In this document: piece by piece, positions 8,640-16,271 of the stretch
Layout of the letters: every line of letters starts with the position of its first letter
Position numbering within the stretch: position 1 is the first letter of the stretch
NCBI GenBank assembly: GCA_048939265.1
Contig: JBHLPQ010000014.1
Span: 1 to 36,631 of the forward strand
Direction: 5' to 3'
DNA from: Hodarchaeum sp048939265
GTDB taxonomy: Archaea; Asgardarchaeota; Heimdallarchaeia; Hodarchaeales; Hodarchaeaceae
Length of the DNA stretch: 36,631 bases
The notes under the pieces: model-generated
What the model saw: the letters and a program-made list of their open reading frames with translations, nothing else
What the model was told of the DNA's origin: nothing
The model's database searches: none
Program-made: the position numbers and the translations under genes

Positions 8640-10160
8640 CTAATTGGTTTCTGGCTTTATACCAGCCATTAGTAAACTAATATCTCCATCTGAGATCGCT
8701 TGAGGATCGACTTCAGAGATGATTTTTCCTTTAAACATTACATAAGCACGATCTGCTAACGCACGAATCTCATCTAATTCGGTGCTTACTAAAAGAATAG
8801 CTTTTCCTTCATCTCTTTTCTCCAATAAACTCTTGCGAACATATTCAATTGCTCCAACATCTAATCCACGTGTCGGTTGAGCAGCAATTATCAGCTTTGG
8901 TTTCCGTCCGAGTAATTCTCGAGCTAGGATTATTTTTTGTTGATTTCCCCCAGAAAGAGTAAATGTAGGCGCTTCTAGATCCACTAGTTTGATTTCAAAG
9001 GATTTTACACATTTATTTGTAAACTGACCGATTTTTTCATCATTAATAACTGTCAAAGTAGTAAAATCTGGATCACGATGAATTCCAAGAATCATGTTTT
9101 CCCTAATTGAAAAAGGAAGGATTAACCCTCGTCCTTGACGATCCTCGGGGATATGAGCCACCCCCATATTGAAGATTTCTTCAGGAGTTAAATTCATGGC
9201 GGGTGATTCGTCAATTTCTACTTTTCCTGCAGTAGCTCGTTTTAAACCAGTTAGAACTTCAACTAGCTCTGTCTGGCCATTTCCTTGAACACCTGCTATT
9301 CCAACTACTTCTCCCTCTCGCACTGTAAAAGATATATCTTCTAATACGGAAACACCTCTATCATCTGTTGCGTAAAGGTCTTCTATTGTCAGAATTTTCT
9401 TTCCTAATTTAGCTTCTTTTTTTTCAACCCTAAATAAGACTTCTCTACCAACCATCATATTCGCAAGCTCAGAAACGGTAGTTTCTGTAATGTTGACAGT
9501 TTTTACGACTTTTCCTTGTCTTAAGATCGTAACTCTATCACATACAGCCATGATTTCTCTCAATTTGTGAGTGATGAAAATTATTGTAACGCCACTCTCT
9601 TTTAATTTTAGCAGTGTTTCAAAAAGTTCATCTGCTTCTTGAGGGGTTAAAACCGCTGTAGGTTCATCCAAAATTAAAATTTCCGCTTTTCGATACAATG
9701 CTTTAAGAATTTCAACTCGTTGTTGCAAACCTACAGGAAGATCTTCAACTAAAGTATGTATATCAAGTTCAAATCCTATCTGTCTGATGAGTTCAGCTAC
9801 ACGACGTGAGATTTCAGCTCGATTGAGAATCGACATAAAGGTAGGTTCTTCGCCTAAAATAATGTTTTCAGCTACTGTGAAAGGCTTAATAAGCATAAAA
9901 TGTTGATGAATCATCTCAATTCCTAAATTTATTGCAGTTCGGGATCCTTCCACCTTTTCCTCTTTACCATTTATCTTAATTTTTCCTGAATCAGGTTGAT
10001 ATAACCCAAAAAGAACATTCATTAGTGTTGTTTTTCCTGATCCATTTTCCCCCAACAACCCATGAATTTCACCTTTCTTTATTGAAATTGTAATATCATC
10101 ATTCGCTCTCACCCCTGGAAAGTATTTGGAGATATTCAGTAGCTCAACCGCGTAGACCAT
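8640..10160 (-). CDS. BMP-type nucleoside ABC transporter, duplicated ATPase (NupO-like)
   Basis: The energy-coupling subunit has two ABC domains in one chain of 506 residues, as in sugar and nucleoside importers of the RbsA/NupO type. Domain 1 has Walker A GENGSGKTT (37-45), signature LPVGLQQRVE and Walker B ILILDEPT. Domain 2 has a degenerate Walker A (GVQGNGQTE), a canonical signature (LSGGNQQK) and AAQPTRGLD in place of the usual Walker B Asp-Glu. That asymmetry is typical of the family, where one ATP site is catalytic and the other degenerate. It follows the binding-protein gene after 93 bp containing a strong T-run. The ATG is preceded by TAGGAGCC, a clear SD. Confidence 0.95.
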   Translation of the reverse strand: MVYAVELLNISKYFPGVRANDDITISIKKGEIHGLLGENGSGKTTLMNVLFGLYQPDSGKIKINGKEEKVEGSRTAINLGIEMIHQHFMLIKPFTVAENIILGEEPTFMSILNRAEISRRVAELIRQIGFELDIHTLVEDLPVGLQQRVEILKALYRKAEILILDEPTAVLTPQEADELFETLLKLKESGVTIIFITHKLREIMAVCDRVTILRQGKVVKTVNITETTVSELANMMVGREVLFRVEKKEAKLGKKILTIEDLYATDDRGVSVLEDISFTVREGEVVGIAGVQGNGQTELVEVLTGLKRATAGKVEIDESPAMNLTPEEIFNMGVAHIPEDRQGRGLILPFSIRENMILGIHRDPDFTTLTVINDEKIGQFTNKCVKSFEIKLVDLEAPTFTLSGGNQQKIILARELLGRKPKLIIAAQPTRGLDVGAIEYVRKSLLEKRDEGKAILLVSTELDEIRALADRAYVMFKGKIISEVDPQAISDGDISLLMAGIKPETN

Positions 10161-10225
10161 GTATATGGCTCCTAAAAAGAAGGTATACCGTGTATTGTAA
10201 TGTAAAGTAATAACAGTTTTTGTTT

Positions 10226-10235
10226 AAAAAAAAAA
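10226..10235 (-). terminator. Intergenic U-tract between binding-protein and ATPase genes
   Basis: On the minus strand ten consecutive T residues, preceded by CCCC, begin about 18 bases after the stop of the substrate-binding protein gene. Archaeal termination by aCPSF1 and RNA polymerase responds to such U-rich tracts, and no stem-loop is needed. Within an operon this could cause partial termination, giving more binding protein than ATPase and permeases. This is an inference from position and base composition. Confidence 0.45.
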
Positions 10236-10253
10236 GGGGAGAGAGTGGGAAGT

Positions 10254-11399
10254 CTACTTTTTGCGCCTTAAGAGTATTGGAACTAATGCTAATGCTCCTA
10301 AGACAAATAAGAGTTCGAATCCTGGGGCAGTTGCTGGACAAACGTTGTATAAATCACATAAATCTTCATACGTTGTTGGAACCTCAAGTGTACCATCAAG
10401 GATATGACCACGAATCGTCTCATTAACGATTTTTATGTTTGCGGTCCCAATATCATCCTTGGTGTATTTAAGGGCTGAAATTCCCACTGCATTTTCTTTT
10501 AATCCAAGAGTTTGAATATCAGCGGTCCATTTATCGTCGTATAAATCTTTGATAGCTTGGTAAACTGCGAGGTCAACTCTTTTTACCATAGAAGTAAGAA
10601 CCTTTCCAGGGATTAAATGGTCTTGGTCAGCATCAACTCCGATAAGCCAGACATCTTCGTCAGTTTCATTTACAGCTTCGATAACACCTAATCCGCTCAA
10701 TCCCGCTGCAGCATAAATAACATCAGCCCCTTCAGCAATCACTCCTTCAGCAAGACTTTTTCCTTTAGCAGGATCGCTCCAATCACCAACAAAGTTCTTT
10801 AAAATCGTTGGGTCTGCATTTTCAGTATAATTTCGGGTCGCATGGACTATTCCAGCTGCAAAGCCAGCATAGAATTCCTCAATAAGGAAGTCATCTTTAC
10901 CTCCAATAAACCCAATTTTTCCTGCTTCTGTCATTAATCCGGCCATTGCACCTACGAGGAAGGATCCTTCACCTGCCTTAAATGTAACAGAACGAACCTT
11001 TCCTTGAACAACAACCATGTCAATTAATACAATTGGTACCTCAGGGTGAGCTTTTGCTGTTTTATTTACTGCGGATGCTTGGTCATACCCTAATGTGACT
11101 ATTAGATCGATACTGTCATTACTTGCGTAATTCTCCTGTAATCCTTCAAATTCGCTGATTTCGTCTGGTTCAGACATAACAAATGTACATAGTCCTTCTT
11201 CTTTGGCCATCATACAACCTGCATATCCCAAATCATTGAAGCTTTGATCTCCAAGGCCACCAGTTCCAGTAATAAAAGCCACATTTAGCGGATCTGCTTT
11301 TGGTTCCTTCACATCAGCCTTAATTGCCAGAAGAGGGGAGCTTAGTAGAAGGATTCCAAAGATTAACGCCACTAAAAAAGAAATTTTTGTTTTTTGCAT
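10254..11399 (-). CDS. BMP-family nucleoside-binding protein, C-terminally anchored
   Basis: The extracytoplasmic solute receptor for the nucleoside ABC importer encoded just downstream. A signal peptide occupies residues 1 to about 26 (KTKISFLVALIFGILLLSSP). The mature domain starts with the BMP family pattern PLNVAFITGTGGLGDQSFND and includes VTLGYDQASAV and VWLIGVDADQDHLIPGKVLTSMVKR. There is no lipobox cysteine. Instead the C-terminus has PGFELLFVLGALALVPILL followed by RRKK: a Pro-Gly-Phe motif, one hydrophobic helix and a basic end. That resembles archaeal PGF-CTERM-type sorting tails, so the protein is probably held on the outer face by its C-terminus. A GAGGA SD precedes the ATG. TATA and a perfect dyad lie upstream. 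Confidence 0.93.
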   Translation of the reverse strand: MQKTKISFLVALIFGILLLSSPLLAIKADVKEPKADPLNVAFITGTGGLGDQSFNDLGYAGCMMAKEEGLCTFVMSEPDEISEFEGLQENYASNDSIDLIVTLGYDQASAVNKTAKAHPEVPIVLIDMVVVQGKVRSVTFKAGEGSFLVGAMAGLMTEAGKIGFIGGKDDFLIEEFYAGFAAGIVHATRNYTENADPTILKNFVGDWSDPAKGKSLAEGVIAEGADVIYAAAGLSGLGVIEAVNETDEDVWLIGVDADQDHLIPGKVLTSMVKRVDLAVYQAIKDLYDDKWTADIQTLGLKENAVGISALKYTKDDIGTANIKIVNETIRGHILDGTLEVPTTYEDLCDLYNVCPATAPGFELLFVLGALALVPILLRRKK

Positions 11400-11436
11400 T
11401 TTTCTTCATTCCTCTATCACAATTAGAGAATCAAAC

Positions 11437-11452
11437 GTGTCAAAAATGACAC
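11437..11452. promoter_or_regulatory. Perfect inverted repeat, candidate operator of the nucleoside transporter
   Basis: GTGTCA-AAAA-TGACAC is a perfect 6+4+6 dyad. It lies on the binding-protein side of the TATA box at 11477-11486, at about the expected transcription start on the minus strand and 37 bases before the start codon. A repressor bound here would block initiation or early elongation. The regulator is not identified. Confidence 0.45.
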
Positions 11453-11476
11453 ATCAATAAATCATTAGTGATTTTC

Positions 11477-11486
11477 TTTTATAAAA
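11477..11486 (-). promoter_or_regulatory. TATA box for the nucleoside transporter operon
   Basis: TTTTATAAAA lies about 78 bases upstream of the binding-protein start codon, in the 211-bp gap that separates the nucleoside phosphorylase gene from the transporter genes. Its position predicts a transcript start near 11455, just before the inverted repeat. It suggests the transporter has its own promoter despite following the phosphorylase gene on the same strand. Confidence 0.5.
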
Positions 11487-11610
11487 GCATCGTTGAATGA
11501 TAGGAAAAGAAGAAAGAATTTTCATAATAATCGTATAGGATGCATGTGTCTAATTATATATTGCAGTTATTTGGAAATAGAAAGAACTTAAAGTAATAAT
11601 TGCATGTTAA

Positions 11611-12360
11611 CTAATTTAAACTTCCAGTAAATGTTTCAATTACCTCAATTGCACACAAAATTGCCTTTTGAATGCCAATTTTAAAGTAACTTTTACTTTC
11701 ACCCAAACTCTGATTACTTTTTTGTGTACCTTCAGCTAAATTACCATCGATTACAAGTATTGATCCAGTTTTGACTTTCTTAACAGATCCAAACGTGAAA
11801 ATTAATGCTGATTCCATTTCAACAGAGTTTGCACCACACTTAGCCCATTTTTTATACTCGTCTTGATTTGACGAGTAATAAATGTCAGTTGTCCATACTA
11901 TCCCTGAATAATAGTCAACTTTCAATTTATCTGCGGACTCACATAATCTATGATAGATATCAGGTGAAGCAGTAGCGGGGAACTCCATTGGGGCAAAATT
12001 CAATGAAGTACGTTCATCTCGTATAGCTGCATGAGGAATTACAATGCCACCTATCTTCATCCCATTTTCTAAGGCGCCACAAGATCCTATTCGAATAAAA
12101 ACTCTTCCTCCAGCTCGAAATGCCTCCTCTAGGATGATTGCAGTACTTGAACACCCCATTCCAGTTGTCAATACTGAAACAGGAATATCATATCTGGCAG
12201 TTCTTCCATTAAAGGCTACTAAACCTCTATAATCTGCAATTTTTTCGCTAGATTTTAATGAATTTGCAATTGTTGGTACTCGATCTGGATTACCACTTAA
12301 AAGGCAAAATTTTTGAACTTTTGACAATTGGAGATGGGGTTGTTTTTTATTCTCCTTCAT
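11611..12360 (-). CDS. Purine/uridine nucleoside phosphorylase family
   Basis: A cytosolic phosphorylase of the PNP/UDP superfamily that would split a nucleoside with phosphate into base and (deoxy)ribose-1-phosphate. Visible motifs: phosphate-binding GNPDRV (19-24), TTGMGCSSTAIILEEA, IRIGSCGALENG and the ribose-binding VEMESA. At 249 residues it matches hexameric uridine phosphorylase and bacterial-type PNP. Uridine, inosine/adenosine and methylthioadenosine remain possible substrates. GAGGAG lies eight bases before the ATG. It is transcribed toward the transporter operon and divergently from the deaminase, which together argue for nucleoside salvage. Confidence 0.88.
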   Translation of the reverse strand: MKENKKQPHLQLSKVQKFCLLSGNPDRVPTIANSLKSSEKIADYRGLVAFNGRTARYDIPVSVLTTGMGCSSTAIILEEAFRAGGRVFIRIGSCGALENGMKIGGIVIPHAAIRDERTSLNFAPMEFPATASPDIYHRLCESADKLKVDYYSGIVWTTDIYYSSNQDEYKKWAKCGANSVEMESALIFTFGSVKKVKTGSILVIDGNLAEGTQKSNQSLGESKSYFKIGIQKAILCAIEVIETFTGSLN

Positions 12361-12530
12361 TGAGTCATCTCCTCAATGTTGCGAGGATACAAATATCAAA
12401 AATAAAAATACTTGGATCGGAAAATAAAAGCCTTTACGAAGTAAATACCTACAAATACTATTGGATTTTAAAGAAAATAAATCCGACCTCCTACCATATT
12501 TGTAGTTCAATATTCATGTAAGCTGGATTG

Positions 12531-12543
12531 TGGTTTATAACCA
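12531..12543 (+). promoter_or_regulatory. TATA element embedded in a dyad, upstream of the deaminase
   Basis: TGGTT-TAT-AACCA is a perfect 5+3+5 dyad containing TTTATAA, about 60 bases before the deaminase start codon. The 10-mer AACCAATATA follows here (12539-12548) and occurs again at 12576-12585. The spacing suits a TATA box with a leader of roughly 30 bases. The overlap of dyad and TATA would let a dimeric regulator exclude TBP. Confidence 0.4.
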
Positions 12544-12597
12544 ATATAGTTTGAAGGTTGGCTATTTTAGATAGAAACCAATATACTGGTGGTATAA

Positions 12598-13971
12598 ATG
12601 AGTGATGTAATTATTAAGAATGCTAGAGCTATCATCCCATTATCAGGTGATAAAAGTGAACCCAAGATTCTCAGAAATCAATCAATTCTTCTTTCAGAGT
12701 CCCATATCGCTGAAATTGGGGAAAACATATCAGTACCACAAGGAACTGAAAAAATTGATGCAAATGGAAAAGTAATCTTACCAGGATTGGTCAATAGTCA
12801 TACTCATCTAGCTATGAACTTACTTAAAGGTTATGCTGATGATATGAAATTACAGGTGTGGTTAGAGGAGAAAATCTGGCCATTTGAATCAATTATGATA
12901 CAAGAGGACATAGAATTTGGTGCACGATTGGGAGCCCTTGAGGCTCTGGCATCGGGAACCACCACTCTTAATAGTATGTACCATCAGAGTGAATTAGAGG
13001 TTAAAGCTTTAACTGAAATTGGTTTACGAGCTGTGGTAGGGCATGTTTGTTTTTCTTGGAGAAAGGAGGAAGATTATCGTGAAACACAAAATGTCATAAA
13101 AAAATTCCATACAAGTAATAACGACCGGATTCGCTGTTCAATTGATCCTCATGCTGCATATACTGTTGATTATGACTTTTTACAACAACTACTTCAGCTA
13201 AAGAATAGTTATCAAGAAAAATATGAACATCCTCCATTTATACACACCCATGCTTCAGAAACAAAATATGAAACCCAGCAAATTCGGGATTATTTGAAAG
13301 GATCAGGTTTTGATTCAATTTCAAAGAGTGTAGAATCCCCCGTTCAATATTTTCATGACTGTGGAATTTTAAAAGATGCGTGTTTAGCTCATGGGATTTG
13401 GGTATCGAAGGAAGACATTAGTCTAATAAGGAAAGATGATGCTCGTGTTGCCAGCTGTCCAGTTAGTAATTTGAAATTAGCCTCTGGAATTGCTCCTATT
13501 AATTTTATGATACATTCAGGTGTAACAGTAGGGTTTGGTACTGACAGTAGTAGCTCGAATAATACACAGGATATGTTTGAAACAATAAAAATTGGCTCGT
13601 TATTGCAAAAAGTTAAAGATGGGTATGATCCACAAGCTCTCCCAGCCTATCAAGCTCTATGGCTCGGTACTAGAGGTTCTGCAGAAGTAATTCATTGGAA
13701 TGATTCAATTGGCTCTTTGGAGGTAGGAAAGAAAGCGGATATTATTTTAGTAGATTTTAGCTCTCCCCATCTCATGCCAGCGACTCATCGTGAAATATCT
13801 CATTTGATTTATTCAACAAAAGGATCTGATGTATCTGATGTGATCATTGATGGAGAGATTGTTTATCAAGATAAGTCTTTCAAAAATATCGACATTACCG
13901 CTTTTTATGATGAGGCAGATGAATATTTTCAGAGATTGGAAGATCGAATTGCTGATGCCAACCTGAAATAG
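12598..13971 (+). CDS. Amidohydrolase: S-adenosylhomocysteine/methylthioadenosine-type deaminase
   Basis: A metal-dependent amidohydrolase of 457 residues in the MtaD/SAH deaminase/TrzN group. It would deaminate an adenosine-type nucleoside such as SAH, MTA or 5'-deoxyadenosine to the inosine analogue. Metal and catalytic residues are in order: His68-x-His70 (NSHTHLAMN), His216-x-His218 with Glu221 (IHTHASET), His265 (LAHGIW) and Asp316 (GFGTDSSSS). The N-terminal beta-sandwich (DVIIKNARAIIPLSGD) and the C-terminal GSLEVGKKADIILVD are typical. GGTGG precedes the ATG. Head-to-head with the nucleoside phosphorylase, it suggests recycling of methylation by-products; the true substrate is not settled. 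Confidence 0.88.
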   Translation: MSDVIIKNARAIIPLSGDKSEPKILRNQSILLSESHIAEIGENISVPQGTEKIDANGKVILPGLVNSHTHLAMNLLKGYADDMKLQVWLEEKIWPFESIMIQEDIEFGARLGALEALASGTTTLNSMYHQSELEVKALTEIGLRAVVGHVCFSWRKEEDYRETQNVIKKFHTSNNDRIRCSIDPHAAYTVDYDFLQQLLQLKNSYQEKYEHPPFIHTHASETKYETQQIRDYLKGSGFDSISKSVESPVQYFHDCGILKDACLAHGIWVSKEDISLIRKDDARVASCPVSNLKLASGIAPINFMIHSGVTVGFGTDSSSSNNTQDMFETIKIGSLLQKVKDGYDPQALPAYQALWLGTRGSAEVIHWNDSIGSLEVGKKADIILVDFSSPHLMPATHREISHLIYSTKGSDVSDVIIDGEIVYQDKSFKNIDITAFYDEADEYFQRLEDRIADANLK

Positions 13972-13975
13972 CTTA

Positions 13976-14992
13976 TTAGGATCTATGTTTTAATAAATCC
14001 TGCTCTTTTAACCATAAAACCGCGCTATTGACTGACGTTTCGAAATCGATGTTGGGACTAAACCCTAGTTCTTCTTTGGCTTTAAAATTGATGTAGCTTC
14101 GACTAGTTTGTAACTTTTTGACTGCTTTTGGATAAAGAACAAAGTTTTTCACGCCCCGAATCTTGTACCAAAGTAAGAAAAAAGGAACACCTATTCTCGC
14201 CAAAAATACTGGAATGTGATAGGTTGAGGAGCTAATGCCAAGACTTTTGCATATTGTTTCAACTACTTCGTTCCACGTTTGCGCTTGATCTGATGCAAGG
14301 TTATATATCTGGCCTATTGATATTTCTGGCATTTCAATAATTTTAATGAATCCTTGTACAATATCTTCAATATCTGTCCAATGTATGGTTGCTTTTCCTG
14401 ATCCTGGGAGAAATTTGGGAAGGAAAATAAGTTTCTTATCAACAGCACTTATGAGATCTAAAAATGGGTAGCAGTCTCCATAACCAATAACTCCCGTTGG
14501 CCGTGCAATGGTCAAAGGTAGATCCTTTTTTTCCCTCATTTCTATTAGAATTTTTTCTGCTTCCATCTTGGTTTCCCCATAAACTTCATCAGGATTATAA
14601 TCGGATTCTTCTGTGCCATCAAGGACTTTTCCTAAAGCTTCAGTAGTAGAACAATAGATAAAATGTTGAACCTTTGCGTCAAGACAAACTTCAGCTAGCT
14701 TTTGAGTTGCTTCAACATTATGAAAAATAAGTACGTCTTTTGTGGCGCGATTCCAATTTTTATACTGAGATGCAAAATGAACTACAATATCCTTACCCTC
14801 TACAGCAGAACTAAAAGTTTTTGAATCTGTTAAATCAAAATTAACAAAATCTACATCAAGATTTTCTAAAGATTCGGTATTAGAGCTCTTTCTAACCGCG
14901 CAATAGATGTCATACTTAGCCTTTTTAGCAGTTAATGCCTTTACAAATGCGCTACCTATAAATCCAGTTGCCCCAGTTACAAGGATTTTCAT
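13976..14992 (-). CDS. NAD-dependent epimerase/dehydratase (extended SDR)
   Basis: An extended short-chain dehydrogenase of 338 residues. Cofactor motif TGATGFIG (Gly7, Gly10, Gly13), a catalytic serine region at CST (114-116) and the active-site pair Tyr138-x3-Lys142 (VYGETK) are all present. The stretch VHFASQYKNW and the C-terminal substrate domain resemble the 3-beta-hydroxysteroid/dihydroflavonol reductase branch more than sugar-nucleotide epimerases. A hydrophobic segment (ARIGVPFFLLWYKI, about 265-280) may make it membrane-associated. Its stop is four bases from that of the convergent deaminase. Substrate unknown. Confidence 0.87.
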   Translation of the reverse strand: MKILVTGATGFIGSAFVKALTAKKAKYDIYCAVRKSSNTESLENLDVDFVNFDLTDSKTFSSAVEGKDIVVHFASQYKNWNRATKDVLIFHNVEATQKLAEVCLDAKVQHFIYCSTTEALGKVLDGTEESDYNPDEVYGETKMEAEKILIEMREKKDLPLTIARPTGVIGYGDCYPFLDLISAVDKKLIFLPKFLPGSGKATIHWTDIEDIVQGFIKIIEMPEISIGQIYNLASDQAQTWNEVVETICKSLGISSSTYHIPVFLARIGVPFFLLWYKIRGVKNFVLYPKAVKKLQTSRSYINFKAKEELGFSPNIDFETSVNSAVLWLKEQDLLKHRS

Positions 14993-15049
14993 TAAAATCG
15001 AAAAAGGTTTTTTGAATTATACTAATTAAATTTTCAGCCAAGATTGATT

Positions 15050-15736
15050 TTAAACTTCAATTTTTTCAAGCACTGTCTCTAAATCAATAGGAAGTGAAAA
15101 AGTTTGTAAGTTTTTTAACTCATCTAAAGCAATATTATGGATGAGGGAAGTCACACGATCATAAATTTGTATAATTTTTTCTAGTCGCCCTTTAGTCTCT
15201 GGATATCTTGGATTAATACTACAACATCCTCCTGGTTGTATTGAAAGGTCGTAGAATCCCCATTTTTTTGATAACTGCACAACTTCTTCTTTATTATATC
15301 CTATTAGCGGTCTAGAAATAGGTATCTTCACTCTTGAAGTCACTATTGGTAGATTATCTAAAGTTTGGCTAGCTTGTTCACCTAAAATTTCCCCTGTGAC
15401 GATAATATCTGCTCCAATTTGTTGGGCGTACATTTCTGCTTTAATAAACATCTGCATACGGCATAATAGACACGTTTGGCGAAGTTCCACCCCCTCAAGA
15501 TTATTTAATATAGTCTCTTGGCTTTTACCATTAGGAATGATTATCAGAGGTATTGAATATTCTGGATTAAGTTCTAGAATTCTGTTACTAAGAGAAATCA
15601 CCTTTTCTAGAGTCCCGAGTGAATGAAAAGGAAAGTTATGATAATGGACTAGAATAGGTTGAAATCCGTTTAGACAACTTATTTGGGCTGCAATAGGACT
15701 GTCAATGCCACCAGAGAGAAGACATACTGCTTTCAA
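15050..15736 (-). CDS. Stand-alone ThiI-type PP-loop sulfurtransferase domain
   Basis: The PP-loop ATPase domain of ThiI, which adenylates U8 of tRNA for 4-thiouridine formation, present here without the usual N-terminal ferredoxin-like and THUMP domains and without rhodanese. PP-loop SGGIDSP is at 8-14. TGEILGEQASQTLDNL (114-129) and SRPLIGYNKEEVV (141-153) are ThiI hallmarks. A CxxC pair (Cys89, Cys92) and Cys171-Cys172 lie where archaeal ThiI proteins have the cysteines implicated in sulfur or Fe-S chemistry. The TTG at 15736 gives the canonical MKAVCLLSGG start. With no THUMP domain, tRNA recognition would need a partner, or the substrate may be different. Confidence 0.83.
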   Translation of the reverse strand: MKAVCLLSGGIDSPIAAQISCLNGFQPILVHYHNFPFHSLGTLEKVISLSNRILELNPEYSIPLIIIPNGKSQETILNNLEGVELRQTCLLCRMQMFIKAEMYAQQIGADIIVTGEILGEQASQTLDNLPIVTSRVKIPISRPLIGYNKEEVVQLSKKWGFYDLSIQPGGCCSINPRYPETKGRLEKIIQIYDRVTSLIHNIALDELKNLQTFSLPIDLETVLEKIEV

Positions 15737-15953
15737 TTTTAAATCATACTCAAGCTTGAATTATTTTTATTATTACTATAAAAGAATAGCAGATAATGCC
15801 AATATAAGGCAGCTATGCTTTGATAACTGAAAGAAGCAAATAATATACAAAAGAATTCTTGAAGATCTCATAACGGAATATATGTAAAGAAGAACCTAAT
15901 AGCTTTGAATAAAGAAAAAAGTTGGTACCTCTCTCAAATATTAGTGAAATACG

Positions 15954-16271
15954 ATGATCAACCTTAAATTTTCAGTTACCCGCTGTTCAAATAATCCGAA
16001 CCGTTGGAATATTTATTTCAGAGATTCCCCACCTTTTTATATGCGCAAAGTCCGTCAAATATTAGAAAAACACCATTATGAAGTACTTGCAACTAGTCCC
16101 AGTGTGATAGTTGTTCGGTCTAAAGAATTTCGTCTTACATGGCATAATGAAGGAATCATCCAATTGGATATTTATACCCAATCAAGCTTTGCTTTGAATG
16201 ATATCGAACATCTTATTAAAGAGATTCTTGATGTAGATATAGTTAAATTCTCCGGTGAGTCTATTGGGTAA
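15954..16271 (+). CDS. Unknown 105-residue protein upstream of the GcvH-like gene
   Basis: I do not recognise a family. The sequence alternates predicted strands and helices: a strand (MINLKFSVTRC), an amphipathic helix (MRKVRQILEKHHYEV), three strands (SVIVVRSKEFRLTWHNEGIIQLDIYT, given only as residues 56-81) and a final helix (DIEHLIKEILD). That order suggests a small alpha/beta sandwich. There is no signal peptide or membrane helix. Its last codons overlap the start of the GcvH-like gene, so the two are almost certainly translated together, and a role connected to that protein is a reasonable inference. No clear SD precedes the ATG. Confidence 0.7.
   Translation: MINLKFSVTRCSNNPNRWNIYFRDSPPFYMRKVRQILEKHHYEVLATSPSVIVVRSKEFRLTWHNEGIIQLDIYTQSSFALNDIEHLIKEILDVDIVKFSGESIG

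Noticed and set aside
12258..12521. 87-codon plus-strand frame across the phosphorylase start and promoter gap
   Set aside because: It overlaps the real gene antisense, crosses its SD and encodes no recognisable domain.
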